Of a DNA stretch of 64,000 nt, positions 35,607 to 47,193 are shown piece after piece. The stretch comes from Stutzerimonas stutzeri (GTDB taxonomy: Bacteria; Pseudomonadota; Gammaproteobacteria; Pseudomonadales; Pseudomonadaceae): positions 310,001 to 374,000 of the forward strand of contig DDKB01000008.1 of the NCBI GenBank assembly GCA_002339675.1. The letters are read 5' to 3'. A model generated the notes under the pieces. It saw only the letters and a program-made list of their open reading frames with translations. It was not told the DNA's origin and searched no databases. How positions within the stretch are numbered: position 1 is the stretch's first letter; each line of letters opens with the position of its first letter. The position numbers and the translations under genes were made by a program.

Positions 35607-37751
35607 CTAGGCCCCGCCGCCGAGCCGCCAGCGATGCAGCCGCGCCGCCCATGAGTTCTGCGGGCTCTTCGCGGCATGTGCGCGGCGCCAGGTCTCGGCC
35701 ACCGCCAGGCTGGCTTCGGCCAGGGTCGGGTTGATCTGCACGGTACGCCGCAGTTTGTTCAGACCCAGCTTGTGCTTCATGGCCAGGACGAATACCGCCA
35801 GGGTTTCGCTGGCCCCCTCCCCGACCAGGGTCACGCCGATGATGCGGTCGCGCCCTCGTTCGGTGAGCACCTTCACAAAGCCGTGGCCGCCGGTATTGAT
35901 CCGCGCCGCCTCGAGCGAATCAAGCTCCAGTCGCGTGACTTCGTATTCCTCCTTGGCCAGCCGGGCCTGGGCCTCGGTCAGGCCGACGCTGGCGATCTCC
36001 GGCGACGTGAAGACCACCCGTGGCACCACCCGATCGCTGACCAGATAGCGCCGGAATCCAGCGAACAGGCCGTTGGCCGCGGCGTACCAGGCATGATGCC
36101 GGGCGCTCTGGGTCGAGCTGTCCGGCCCGGCCACCGCGCCCACGGCATAGATGTTCGGATAGCGGGTGGCCAGGTATTCGTCCACTTCCAGACCGCCATC
36201 GGGGCCGGTGTCGAGCTTCATCCGCTCCAGTCCCAGGCCGTCGAGATTGGCCTGGCGTCCCAACGCCAGCAGCAAGCCATCGAAGGCCAGCGCATGGCTG
36301 CTGCCGTCGATCACGCAGATCAGGCGCTGGTCGTCACCCTCCCCCTCGAACCGCTGTGGCGAAGCTTTCGTCAGCACCTGCACGCCGTCTCGGCGCAGTG
36401 CTTCGGTGACCGCGTCACGCGCCTCGGGCTCCAGGCCCGTGAGCAACTGGTCGGCTTCGGCCAGCAACGTTACCTGGCTGCCCAGACGCTGGAACGCCTG
36501 GGCCATTTCGCAGGCATGCGCGTCGCTGCCGAGAATCAACAACCGGTCCGGGCGCTTGTCGAGCTCCCAGATGGTTTCGCAGGTCAGCGGCCGGACCCGG
36601 TCGATCCCGGGAATCGGCGGAATGACCGGACGGCTGCCGGTGGCGATGACGATGGCGCGGCTGCGAATGACCCGATCGCCAACCTGCACCGTCCAGGGCG
36701 ACAGCAGCGTCGCCTCGCCCTGGATCAATTCCACGCCCATGGCTCTGCAGGTCTCGGCGGTGTTCTCGTCCTGCGCCTCGGCCAGCGCCTGGCGCACCTG
36801 CGACATCACCGCACCGAAATCGGCGTCGACCGGCGCGCAAACGCCCAGGATCTGGCCTTGGCGCAGCGCCTGGTTGAGGTTGGCTGCGCGCATCAACGCC
36901 CGCGCTGGCAGGCTGCCGCTGTGCAACGCCGCGCCGCCCAGCCGGTGGCGCTCGACAAGCGCGACCTGCGCCTTCATCGATGCGGCGATGCGTGCCGCGG
37001 CCAGCCCGCCACTGCCCCCACCGATCACCAGCAGATTGTGTTCGAATCGCTTGGGCTTGTCCCAGCCGCGGTACACCTTGCGCGCCTTGTAGAGCGTCAG
37101 CATCCGGGTCGCCACCAGCGGGAACACCGCCAGCAGCACCAGCGTGCCGATGATGCTGGGCGAAAGAATGTCGGAGATCTCGCGGATGCGCGACAGCTGG
37201 CGGCCGGCATTCACGTAGATGGCATTGCCCGGCAGCATGCCGAGCTGGGTCGTCCACCAGAAGGTCCAGAGCCCGACGCGCGTGAGGCCCAGCGCGGGGT
37301 TGAGCAATACGAAGGGCACCAGCGGGATGAGCCGCAGCGAGAACAGATAGAAGGAGCCGTCGCGATCCAGGCCGCGGTTGATGCTCGCGATCTGCTTGGC
37401 AAAGCGACGTTGCACCCAGTCGCGCAAGAGGAAGCGGCTGATGAGCATGGCCATCAGCGCACCGATGTTGCTGGCGAACGAGACCATCAGCGTGCCGCCG
37501 ACCAGGCCGAATAGCGCACCGGCCAGGAGCGTCAGCACAACCGTTCCGGGAAACGACATCACCGTCAACGCCACATAGGCAGCGAAGAAGACCGAACCGG
37601 TCCACCAGGGGTGCGCCTGGACCTCATCGCGCAGGGCCCCGCTCTTGGCCTGGATCATTTCCAGCGTCAGGTATTGCTCGAGGTCGAACCAGAAGAAACA
37701 GGCGACTGCGACCACCAATGCCAGCAAAATCAGCCATCGGATCAGCTTCAT
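35607..37751 (-). CDS. TVP38/VTT membrane domain fused to a disulfide-reductase-like flavoprotein lacking redox cysteines
   Basis: A 714-residue fusion. Residues 1-220 are a VTT/DedA-like (TVP38/TMEM64) membrane domain with the SFPGTVVLTLLAGALFG stretch. Residues 238-714 are a class I pyridine nucleotide-disulfide oxidoreductase-like domain with the FAD loop GGGSGG (244-249), a second Rossmann segment and the FAD motif YAVGAVAG. Two hallmarks are missing: the redox-active cysteine pair is Ala275 and Ser280 (GGAALHSGS), and the C-terminal catalytic His is Asn674 (INPTLAEA). It therefore cannot work as a mercuric- or glutathione-type disulfide reductase, though FAD and probably NAD(P)H binding look retained. 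It may be a membrane-tethered quinone or other reductase. Confidence 0.87.
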   Translation of the reverse strand: MKLIRWLILLALVVAVACFFWFDLEQYLTLEMIQAKSGALRDEVQAHPWWTGSVFFAAYVALTVMSFPGTVVLTLLAGALFGLVGGTLMVSFASNIGALMAMLISRFLLRDWVQRRFAKQIASINRGLDRDGSFYLFSLRLIPLVPFVLLNPALGLTRVGLWTFWWTTQLGMLPGNAIYVNAGRQLSRIREISDILSPSIIGTLVLLAVFPLVATRMLTLYKARKVYRGWDKPKRFEHNLLVIGGGSGGLAAARIAASMKAQVALVERHRLGGAALHSGSLPARALMRAANLNQALRQGQILGVCAPVDADFGAVMSQVRQALAEAQDENTAETCRAMGVELIQGEATLLSPWTVQVGDRVIRSRAIVIATGSRPVIPPIPGIDRVRPLTCETIWELDKRPDRLLILGSDAHACEMAQAFQRLGSQVTLLAEADQLLTGLEPEARDAVTEALRRDGVQVLTKASPQRFEGEGDDQRLICVIDGSSHALAFDGLLLALGRQANLDGLGLERMKLDTGPDGGLEVDEYLATRYPNIYAVGAVAGPDSSTQSARHHAWYAAANGLFAGFRRYLVSDRVVPRVVFTSPEIASVGLTEAQARLAKEEYEVTRLELDSLEAARINTGGHGFVKVLTERGRDRIIGVTLVGEGASETLAVFVLAMKHKLGLNKLRRTVQINPTLAEASLAVAETWRRAHAAKSPQNSWAARLHRWRLGGGA

Positions 37752-37932
37752 GGTCGGTGCCCCGCGGTATGGCCGATAGCCATGAGAAAGGCAGGGTGCA
37801 AACCCAGGCAAGGCGACATCTGGCCTGGGCGTTGACAGGAAGTACGGCTGATCATCTGACGGAACGACTCTTGTGAGGGGCGTTAGATTGGAGCCGGCCT
37901 TGCAGTAGATGTTCCGGGACGGAGATAAGCCG

Positions 37933-40530
37933 TCAGCCGCGCACGCCCAGCTGCTCCCGCATTGCCGCGCTGATGCGCTGGCGCAGGCGGTCGATGCCGG
38001 CCCAGGGATCGTCCCGGCCCTGCGCCTGTAACCGGGGGAGCAGGTTGCGGATGGTCCACTGGTTGGCGTCCTTGAGGTCGCCCAGCTCGTCACGGTGAAT
38101 GGGCACCGACACCCCCAGCCCGGGCCGTGCCCGCACCGAATAGGCGGCTACCGTGCTGGCGCCCTGGCTGTTGCGCAGGTAGTCGATGAAGATCCGCCCG
38201 ACGCGGTTCTTCGGCCCGCTGACGGCTGAAAACTGCTGCGGCATCAGCTTGGCCAGGTACTGCGCGATGGCCTGGCTGAAGCCTTTGACCTGCGCCCAGC
38301 TGTGCACCGGTTCCAACGGCACGATGATGTGCAGGCCCTTGCCCCCGCTGGTCTTGAGAAAGGACTGCAGGCCGATCTCATCGAGCAGCGTCTGGGTCAG
38401 CTGGGTGGCGTCGAGCATGCGTTTCCACGGCAGGTCGGGATCCGGGTCCAGGTCCAGGACGAAGCGGTCGGGGTGATCGAGCACCGGCGCCACGGCATTC
38501 CAGGTGTGCAGCTCGATGGTGCCCATCTGCGCGGCGCTGACCAGCGCCTCGGGCGTGTCGATGGTCATCAGCGCGGCATGGCCGGGAAACAGCGCCGGGT
38601 CCAGCTGGGTGATGTGCGGGATGCTCAGCTTCTCGGTGTGCTTCTGGAAGAACAGCTCGCCGTCGATGCCCTCGGGCGCGCGCACCAGGGCCAGCGGGCG
38701 CTGACGCAGGTGCGGCAGCGCCCAGGGCGCGACGTCGGCGTAGAAGCGCGCCAGTTCCAGCTTGGTCGCGCCAATGCTGGCATCGATGACGCGCTCTGGA
38801 TTGGAAATCTTCAGCCCCGCCGCAGCCTTGCCGGCAGCGCGCTTCGGGGTGGTGCCGCGGCTACCAGGGGCCGGCGCGTCGGCCGCTGCCGCGGGTCGCT
38901 CATGGATGATCCGGCTCGCCGGCTTGTCGGTGCGCAGGCCGTGGAACACCGAATGGCGGATCACCCCCTGGCGGGTCATTTCCGCATAGGCGACCTCGCA
39001 CATCAGTTCCGGCTTGAGCCAGTGCGCACCGCGCACGTCGGCGGCCGGCGCCGGCTTGTCCAGCGGGCTGCGCTTGACCACGAGCGGCTGCAGCCTGGCG
39101 TGCAGGTTGGTCAGGGTCGCCTGGTTGAAACCGGTACCTACCTTGCCGGCGTAGATCAGCTCACCGGCATCGCTGTGAAGACCCAACAACAGCGCGCCGA
39201 AACCCGTGCGCGCGCCCTTCGGCTCGGTGTAGCCGACGATGACGAACTCCTGGCGGTGTTTGCACTTGATCTTCACCCAGCTGTTGCTGCGCCGGGACAC
39301 ATAGGGGCTGCCGGCACGCTTGCCGATCAGCCCTTCGAGCTTCATCTGGCAGGCGCTGTCGAGCACGCTCTGCGGGTGTTCGGTGAAATCTGCCGAAAAC
39401 CGCAGCAGCTCGCTGTCGGCGTTCTCGACCAGCGTGCCGAGGGCGGCACGGCGCGCCTCGAGCGGCACTTCGCGCAGGTCCATGCCGTTGAGGTAGGGCA
39501 GGTCGAACAGGTAATAGACGATGGAGCCGCTACGGCCGACGTCGAAGGCATTCTGCAGGGCCTGGAAGTCCGGCGTGCCTTCCTCGTTCGGCACCACCAC
39601 CTCGCCGTCGAGCCAGGCCGACTTGAGGCCGAGGCCGGCGAGTGCCTCGGCCTGCTGCGGCATCTTTGCCGTCCAGTCGTGCCCGTTGCGGGTGAACAGC
39701 TGCACCTTGCCCGACTCGATGCGCGCCATGATCCGGTAGCCGTCGAACTTGATCTCGTAGCGCCAGTCCCCCTCGGGGACCGATTCGACCAGGGTCGCCA
39801 GCTGCGGCTTGAGGCTGTCGGGCAACGCGGCCGGGCGCGCGCCGGGCAGTTCGGTGTCGGCCTTGTTCGCCGCGTTGGGGCTGCGGCGGCGCGGCGCGGG
39901 CGTCTTGACGGGCCTGGGGCTCGCCTCCTCACCCTTGGCCTGGCTGCGGGCCTTGCCACGCTTGCGTGGAATCAAGGTGCGGTCGCTGAGCACACTGTCG
40001 GGTAACTCGCTGACGATGTCGTAGTCGCCTTCCGGCCGGGCCGCCTCGTCGTTGGACTTGATCAGAAACCACTGCTCCTTGCCGCCCTCCATCCGCGTAC
40101 GGATCAGATTCCAGGCGCCGCTGAGCTTTTCGCCGTCGAGGGTGAATTTCAGCTTGCCCTTGCGGTAGCCCTCATGCGGATCGCCTTCGGGCGTCCACAC
40201 GCCGCGGTCCCAGACGATCACGTCTCCAGCGCCGTAATGGCCGGCCGGGATGCTGCCCTCGAAGGTGGCGTAGTCGAGCGGATGGTCCTCGACGTGGACG
40301 GCCAGCCGCCGCGCCTTGGGGTCCAGCGACGGCCCTTTCGGCACCGCCCAGCTCTTCAGCGTGCCGTCCAGCTCCAGGCGGAAGTCGTAGTGCAGGCGCG
40401 TCGCGTCGTGCTTCTGGATACAGTACTGCAGGGCCTGCTCCTGGCGTTTGGCACGCCGACCGCGCGCCTGGCCGTCGGGTTCCGGCGTCGCGGCGAAATC
40501 ACGCTTGCGGTTGTATTCGTCGAGGGCCAT
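37933..40530 (-). CDS. ligD: ATP-dependent DNA ligase D (phosphoesterase-ligase-polymerase)
   Basis: An 865-residue end-joining ligase with all three LigD modules. The N-terminal 3'-phosphoesterase has His41, His47, Asp49, Arg51 and His83 at the positions expected for the P. aeruginosa enzyme. The ATP-dependent ligase has nucleotidyl Lys261 in EIKFDGYR. The C-terminal polymerase has LDLDPDP, SGGKGLH and FIDYLRN. It repairs double-strand breaks together with Ku, encoded at 2358-3374. A 40-residue Lys/Arg/Pro-rich linker (about 188-230) joins the first two modules. ATG 40530 has a GGAGG-containing leader. Confidence 0.96.
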   Translation of the reverse strand: MALDEYNRKRDFAATPEPDGQARGRRAKRQEQALQYCIQKHDATRLHYDFRLELDGTLKSWAVPKGPSLDPKARRLAVHVEDHPLDYATFEGSIPAGHYGAGDVIVWDRGVWTPEGDPHEGYRKGKLKFTLDGEKLSGAWNLIRTRMEGGKEQWFLIKSNDEAARPEGDYDIVSELPDSVLSDRTLIPRKRGKARSQAKGEEASPRPVKTPAPRRRSPNAANKADTELPGARPAALPDSLKPQLATLVESVPEGDWRYEIKFDGYRIMARIESGKVQLFTRNGHDWTAKMPQQAEALAGLGLKSAWLDGEVVVPNEEGTPDFQALQNAFDVGRSGSIVYYLFDLPYLNGMDLREVPLEARRAALGTLVENADSELLRFSADFTEHPQSVLDSACQMKLEGLIGKRAGSPYVSRRSNSWVKIKCKHRQEFVIVGYTEPKGARTGFGALLLGLHSDAGELIYAGKVGTGFNQATLTNLHARLQPLVVKRSPLDKPAPAADVRGAHWLKPELMCEVAYAEMTRQGVIRHSVFHGLRTDKPASRIIHERPAAAADAPAPGSRGTTPKRAAGKAAAGLKISNPERVIDASIGATKLELARFYADVAPWALPHLRQRPLALVRAPEGIDGELFFQKHTEKLSIPHITQLDPALFPGHAALMTIDTPEALVSAAQMGTIELHTWNAVAPVLDHPDRFVLDLDPDPDLPWKRMLDATQLTQTLLDEIGLQSFLKTSGGKGLHIIVPLEPVHSWAQVKGFSQAIAQYLAKLMPQQFSAVSGPKNRVGRIFIDYLRNSQGASTVAAYSVRARPGLGVSVPIHRDELGDLKDANQWTIRNLLPRLQAQGRDDPWAGIDRLRQRISAAMREQLGVRG

Positions 40531-40745
40531 GGCAGGGCCTCCTGACTGGCTGAACGGGAAACGCATGCGGCCCGGCAAGCGCAGCGGCGCCCGCCGAGGC
40601 CGGCGCCACGCTTCTGCCGAACGGTGGACGGCGGCTATTTACAAGCTGGCAGGTCCTGCTAGCGTTCACAGATGCCGCGCCCGCAACGCGGCCAACCCAC
40701 CGGCGCGCGCTCGCCGCCAACGGACTCACCTCGGGAGGAAGGATC

Positions 40746-41024
40746 ATGGCTTCGCGTCTACCTCTGCTGACGATCGAGAACATCCTGCGCGATTACCTCC
40801 ATCCCTTCCGCTGTGACTGCCGCGTGCAGGAAGACAGTCGCGTCACCGTTCGGCTCTACGAGGAGCACACCGACGGCGAAGAGCTGACCGTGCTCGGCAT
40901 CACCGACGAGCAGTGCCGGGATGCCGCGCACCTGGTGCGCCTGGCCCAGGAACTGCGTTTCGAGCTGTACGCCACACGCGGCGGCTTGCTCGATACGCCT
41001 GAGGCGAAGATGGCCGAAGGCTGA
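40746..41024 (+). CDS. DUF1652 protein
   Basis: A 92-residue protein of the Pseudomonas family DUF1652, showing IENILRDYLHPFRCDCRV and a C-terminal LAQELRFEL helix. Function unknown. A strong GGGAGGAAGG ribosome site precedes ATG 40746. It is divergent from ligD with 215 bases between starts. Confidence 0.8.
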   Translation: MASRLPLLTIENILRDYLHPFRCDCRVQEDSRVTVRLYEEHTDGEELTVLGITDEQCRDAAHLVRLAQELRFELYATRGGLLDTPEAKMAEG

Positions 41025-41096
41025 CGTCGCTGCCGCTCGATCGCCCCGGTAACCGCTTTGTGCCCGGCTGCCGCGCGGCGTGTTCGGGGCCGCAGG

Positions 41097-41627
41097 TCAG
41101 CGCTTGGCTTCGGTGTGAGGCGACTCGGAGCGGGTCAGGTACGCCTGGGTCAGCTCGGCGAGGTGGCTGCGCATCCATTCGGCCATGGCCACTTCTTCAC
41201 CGAGGATCCGCTTGCATACCTCTTCGGTCTGGGTATCGCCCACCGCCTGCGCCGCAGCGATGAGGATCTCGTAGGAGGCGATTTCCAGGTTCTCGAACAC
41301 GTAGCCCATCTGCGCGCCCTTGACGATCTCGTCGTTGACCATCATTCCGCCCATGGCCTGGCCCATGGCCATCATCTTGCCGCCCAGGTCCTTGAAACCC
41401 GAGTAGGACTTGTCATAGCGCTGCAGGCAGCCTTCGATCAGCTTGGCCTGGTTCTGCGTCTCGGTGATGTGCTGCTCGATGCGCGCCTTGAGCTGCGGGT
41501 AGTGCTCGATGCGGCTGGCCTGCTTGTTCAGCATGGTCTCGGCCTGGGCTTCCATCGCATGGGCGTCGCGCAGCCACTCGATCAGGCGTTCGATGCGGAC
41601 GTCGTTTCCGGTCTGTGCACTCTGCAT
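41097..41627 (-). CDS. YciE/YciF-family (DUF892) ferritin-like protein
   Basis: A 176-residue four-helix-bundle protein of the DUF892 family, usually stress- or RpoS-induced. Glu and His residues placed as ferritin-like di-iron ligands are visible in RDAHAMEAQAE, IEQHITET, FENLEIASYE and LGEEVAMAEW. Enzymatic role unknown; peroxide or iron protection is often suggested. It is the type of gene found next to catalase and other osmotic/oxidative stress genes, fitting the surroundings. Confidence 0.87.
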   Translation of the reverse strand: MQSAQTGNDVRIERLIEWLRDAHAMEAQAETMLNKQASRIEHYPQLKARIEQHITETQNQAKLIEGCLQRYDKSYSGFKDLGGKMMAMGQAMGGMMVNDEIVKGAQMGYVFENLEIASYEILIAAAQAVGDTQTEEVCKRILGEEVAMAEWMRSHLAELTQAYLTRSESPHTEAKR

Positions 41628-41790
41628 GGTGTGTCTCCAGTTCAGGTCGTATTCGCCGAGCAGGCCTGCATTGGCTTGTTCGGGGTCTTGAAGGTGTGAG
41701 AGGCGCCGCCCAGAGGAGTTCCCACCATCCGACTGGCTGCACCGGGGCGGCCGCCGGACGTGAACTTTGCCGGCGCCCCGTCAGTCTCTG

Positions 41791-42951
41791 ATGCACCGCC
41801 TGGCCTGGAGACGCCTTATCGACTACCTCAGGATTCCCCTGCAGTGGGAGCACTACATCACTGAACCGGCCCTGCGCACCCTGCTCGCCGCCGCGCTGGT
41901 GGTGGTCCTGCTGAGTGTCTTCAGCCGGGTGTTGACGGCGGTCATGCTGCGCCTGGGGCGTAGCTTCCTGTTCACCAAGGCCGTCTCCGAACAGCTGGAA
42001 AAGCCCTTGCGCGTGCTGCTGCCGCTGCTCGGCCTGCAGGCGGTGCTGGCGCCGGCGAGCGACGACTTGGCGCTGATCGACATGGCGCGGCGCATCACCA
42101 CCCTGCTGATCATCGCCTGCGTCACCTGGCTCGCCCTGCGCCTGCTGCGCGGGCTGGAACAGGTCGTGCGCCTGCAAAACCCGGTGGACGTCAGCGACAA
42201 CCTGCGCGCACGCCAGATCCAGACCCAGTCGCGGGTGCTGCTGCGCACCCTGAGCTTCTTCGTGTTGTTGATCGGCGCCGCCGGGATGCTGATGACCTTT
42301 CCCGCGGCGCGGCAGTTCGGTGCCAGCCTGCTGGCCTCGGCGGGGCTCGCGGGCCTTGCCGTCGGCTTTGCCGCGCGCCCGGTGCTGGCCAACCTGATCG
42401 CCGGTATCCAGATCGCAATCACTCAGCCGATCCGGCTCGACGACGTGGTCATCGTGGAGAACGAGTGGGGCCGCATCGAGGAAATCACGGGGACCTACGT
42501 GGTTGTCCGGGTGTGGGACGACCGGCGTCTGGTGGTGCCGCTGCAGTACTTCATCGAGAAGCCGTTCCAGAACTGGACGCGGCGCAATTCCAATCTCATC
42601 GGCTCGGTGTTTCTATGGGTCGACTACACGCTGCCGCTGGAGCCGCTGCGTGAAGAACTGCGACGGCTGTGCAGCGAAGTGCCGGAGCTGTGGGACGGCC
42701 GCGTCTGCGTGCTGCAGGTGACCGATACCACCGAGAAGTCGATCCAGCTACGGGTGCTGGTCAGTTCGCCGGACTCCTCGCGCAACTGGGACCTGCGCTG
42801 CCACCTGCGTGAAACGCTGATCGGCTTCGTCCAGCGCCAGTACCCGCACTGTCTGCCGCAGCTCCGCGCCGACCTCAGCGTCGGGCAGAAACCCAGCGTC
42901 GACCACAGCGTGCCCGATCACGTCGAGCCCGAGCGCCAGCCACCGGTGTGA
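41791..42951 (+). CDS. MscS-family mechanosensitive channel
   Basis: A 386-residue inner membrane protein with about four N-terminal helices, the MscS pore helix region (ASLLASAGLAGLAVGFAARP), the beta domain (ITQPIRLDDVVIVENEWGRIEEI) and a C-terminal cytoplasmic domain. It gates solute efflux on hypo-osmotic stress. The ATG at 41791 is chosen; an in-frame TTG at 41767 would add eight residues. This fits the osmoprotectant (trehalose) genes downstream. Confidence 0.88.
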   Translation: MHRLAWRRLIDYLRIPLQWEHYITEPALRTLLAAALVVVLLSVFSRVLTAVMLRLGRSFLFTKAVSEQLEKPLRVLLPLLGLQAVLAPASDDLALIDMARRITTLLIIACVTWLALRLLRGLEQVVRLQNPVDVSDNLRARQIQTQSRVLLRTLSFFVLLIGAAGMLMTFPAARQFGASLLASAGLAGLAVGFAARPVLANLIAGIQIAITQPIRLDDVVIVENEWGRIEEITGTYVVVRVWDDRRLVVPLQYFIEKPFQNWTRRNSNLIGSVFLWVDYTLPLEPLREELRRLCSEVPELWDGRVCVLQVTDTTEKSIQLRVLVSSPDSSRNWDLRCHLRETLIGFVQRQYPHCLPQLRADLSVGQKPSVDHSVPDHVEPERQPPV

Positions 42952-43040
42952 CCCGCTGGCGCAGCGCGGGCCTGCTGCAAGACAGGGCGTCGTGTCGCCG
43001 GGTGATGCGTCGCGGTGCGTTTCCGCGGCGGGTTTGGCGG

Positions 43041-43541
43041 TCAGTGCATCGCCGCCAGCTTGCGCTGCAATTGTGCGTATTTGTCCGGCAACTGCTCTAG
43101 CGCGTAGCGGGCCGCCTGCTTGCGGATGGCGACCCGGTCCCCTTCGAATTGCACCGTCTCGCTGATGCTCACTTGGCGCTCACCTTGCATCAGCGCATAG
43201 GCGTAGCACTGAGTGCCGCCGGCGTCTTGCGCGCTGTCGTCGGCGACACCGGTGTTGGCAATGGCGATGTCGGCGACGCTGGCGTTCAACGCGCCGATGG
43301 CCATTTCGGTGGCGACCTCTTCACTGGTCAGGCCAAAGGTCTCGATGGTTTCGAAGCTGACGTGCAACAGCCGGTTCTTGGCTTTGGGCGAATAGACAAC
43401 GAAGCCGCTGTCCAGCACCTGGCCACACCCGGGAATGTCGCCCAACAGGGAGGCCATCAGGCCACAGGTACAGGATTCGGCAGTGGTCAGTTTCATCTGT
43501 TTGTCGCGAAGAAACCGCACTATTTCCGCTAGGTCTTGCAT
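43041..43541 (-). CDS. pncC: CinA C-terminal-type nicotinamide-nucleotide amidase
   Basis: A 166-residue protein equal to the C-terminal domain of CinA. Family members deamidate nicotinamide mononucleotide to recycle NAD precursors. The catalytic TAESCTCGLMASLL motif (about 20-33) and the later ANTGVADDS and GTQCYAYAL are conserved. It lacks the N-terminal molybdopterin-binding-like domain of full CinA. Sequence is somewhat divergent from the housekeeping PncC, so it may be a paralogue. Confidence 0.82.
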   Translation of the reverse strand: MQDLAEIVRFLRDKQMKLTTAESCTCGLMASLLGDIPGCGQVLDSGFVVYSPKAKNRLLHVSFETIETFGLTSEEVATEMAIGALNASVADIAIANTGVADDSAQDAGGTQCYAYALMQGERQVSISETVQFEGDRVAIRKQAARYALEQLPDKYAQLQRKLAAMH

Positions 43542-43839
43542 GGTTCTGGCTCCAACTGGCAACGCGCGTGCAACAGGGTGGGATCAGATTTTCGGAACAG
43601 GCGCGCGTTGGCAAAGTTCCCCCTGTCTGGCGGAGGCGTGTTTTGAGAACTAAATCACGCCGCCCCGGTCTTTCTCAGGGTAGGGCCACCGCAGTCCCGG
43701 GCCGCAGAACACGCGGCTCATACAACAAGAAAACCACCTTGCCGTGCTCATGGTTCGCGGCGCCTCACGTGGCGCTGCGGGGTAACAACGTGCTTGTGGC
43801 GGGCTAATCGAACAGCGCCGGCCACTTGGGGAAAAGCTT

Positions 43840-45390
<1,551 letters not shown>

Positions 45391-45402
45391 CGAGGTCAAT
45401 TA

Positions 45403-47193
45403 ATGCAGAACAGGCCGGCCCGCAACGGGCGTCACGGACCGGAGCGACTCGACGAGTCGCGTGTCCGGTTCAAGCTCTGGGCTCCCGACGCGCACAGCGT
45501 CAGCCTGGTAATCGAGGGCCGCGACACGCGGCCCATGCACTCCGATGACGACGGCTGGTACAGCCTGGAGGCCGAGGCCGGTACCGGCACGCAGTACCGC
45601 TTTCTGATCGATGACGAACTGGCCGTGCCCGACCCGGCCTCGCGCGCGCAGTCGGCTGATGTGCACGACGCCAGTGTGGTCGTCGATCCCCATGCCTACG
45701 CCTGGCGCCACACCAGCTGGCTGGGTCGGCCGTGGCACGAAACCGTGCTGTACGAGTTGCATGTCGGCGCCTACGGCGGCTATGCCGAGATCGAGCGGCG
45801 CCTGCCGGCCCTGGCCGAACTGGGCGTGACGGCCATCGAGCTGATGCCGCTGGCCGAATTTCCCGGCGACCGTAACTGGGGCTACGACGGCGTCCTGCTC
45901 TACGCGCCCGAGGCGTCTTATGGCACGCCCGAGCAACTCAAGCAGCTGATCGACACGGCCCATGGCCTCGGGGTGATGGTCTTTCTCGACGTGGTCTACA
46001 ATCACTTCGGCCCGGATGGCAACTACCTGCATCGCTACGCCAAGCACTTCTTCCGCCACGACCAGCAGACCCCCTGGGGCGACGCCATCGATTTCCGCCG
46101 CCGCGAGGTGCGTGACTTCTTCATCGACAACGCCCTGATGTGGCTGATGGAGTACCGTTTTGACGGCCTGCGCCTGGACGCGGTGCACGCCATCCCCGAT
46201 CGCTCCTTTCTCGTCGAGCTGGCCGAACGAGTGCATGCCGAGACCGAGCCCGGCCGGCACGTGCACCTGGTGCTGGAAAACGAGGACAACCGTGCCAGCC
46301 TGCTGAGTCAGGGCTTCACGGCCCAGTGGAACGACGATGGCCACAACGTCCTGCATACGCTGCTGACCGACGAGCGCCAGGGCTACTACGCCGACTATCA
46401 CGAAGGCGCCAGTGACAAACTGGTGCGCCTGCTGGGCGAAGGCTTCATCTACCAGGGCCAGCAGAACCGCCGTGGCGAGTCGCGCGGCGAGCCCAGCGCT
46501 CACCTGTCGCCGACCGCCTTCGTGCTGTTCCTGCAGAACCACGACCAGACCGGCAACCGGGCCTTTGGCGAGCGTCTGATCGGCCTCGCCGATCCTGACG
46601 CCCTGCGCGCGGCCACCACGGTGCTGTTGCTGTCGCCGATGATCCCGCTGCTGTTCATGGGCGAAGAATGGGGCGCGCGCGAACCCTTCCTGTTCTTCAC
46701 CAGCCACCACGGTGAATTGGCCGATGCGGTGCGCGAAGGACGGCGCGGCGAATTCGCCGAGTTTGCCGAATTCGCCGACGAACACACCCGTGAACGTATT
46801 CCCGACCCCAATGCGGTGAGCACCTTTGAAGCCTCGCGCCCGGACTACGCCAAGCGCGAGCTGCCTGGGCACGCCGAATGGTTGCAGCTGTACCGCCAAC
46901 TCTTGCGGCTTCGCCACCAGGTCCTGATGCCGCGGTTGGCGAACAGTCGCTTCGTCGGCGCCCAGGCGCTGGGCGACGCCGCCGTGTGGGGCGAGTGGCA
47001 GCTCGGCGACGGCAGCCGGCTGCAGCTGGCGCTCAACCTGGCCCCACAGGCCCGGCCCGTGCCCCAACGGGCGCCCGCGGCGCGGCTGCTGTTCAGCAGC
47101 CGCGCCGGAACAAATGACGGTGGCGACACCCTGCCCGCGCATACCGCGCGGGTCTACCTGACCGACGCATCCCATGACCGGAGTACTTCATGA
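45403..47193 (+). CDS. treZ: Malto-oligosyltrehalose trehalohydrolase
   Basis: A 596-residue GH13 enzyme that releases trehalose from maltooligosyl-trehalose made by TreY. An N-terminal CBM48-like domain (VRFKLWAPDAHSVSLVI) precedes the barrel with conserved regions DVVYNHFGP, GLRLDAVHAI, LENEDN and FLQNHDQTGN. Follows glgA by 12 bases and overlaps malQ (ATGA). Confidence 0.95.
   Translation: MQNRPARNGRHGPERLDESRVRFKLWAPDAHSVSLVIEGRDTRPMHSDDDGWYSLEAEAGTGTQYRFLIDDELAVPDPASRAQSADVHDASVVVDPHAYAWRHTSWLGRPWHETVLYELHVGAYGGYAEIERRLPALAELGVTAIELMPLAEFPGDRNWGYDGVLLYAPEASYGTPEQLKQLIDTAHGLGVMVFLDVVYNHFGPDGNYLHRYAKHFFRHDQQTPWGDAIDFRRREVRDFFIDNALMWLMEYRFDGLRLDAVHAIPDRSFLVELAERVHAETEPGRHVHLVLENEDNRASLLSQGFTAQWNDDGHNVLHTLLTDERQGYYADYHEGASDKLVRLLGEGFIYQGQQNRRGESRGEPSAHLSPTAFVLFLQNHDQTGNRAFGERLIGLADPDALRAATTVLLLSPMIPLLFMGEEWGAREPFLFFTSHHGELADAVREGRRGEFAEFAEFADEHTRERIPDPNAVSTFEASRPDYAKRELPGHAEWLQLYRQLLRLRHQVLMPRLANSRFVGAQALGDAAVWGEWQLGDGSRLQLALNLAPQARPVPQRAPAARLLFSSRAGTNDGGDTLPAHTARVYLTDASHDRSTS

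Noticed and set aside
42952..43839. A further gene between the MscS channel and glgA besides the CinA-type gene
   Set aside because: The flanks (42952-43040 and 43542-43839) have only short frames without start signals; the second holds a KOPS-like octamer and must contain the glgA promoter, but no clear promoter can be read.
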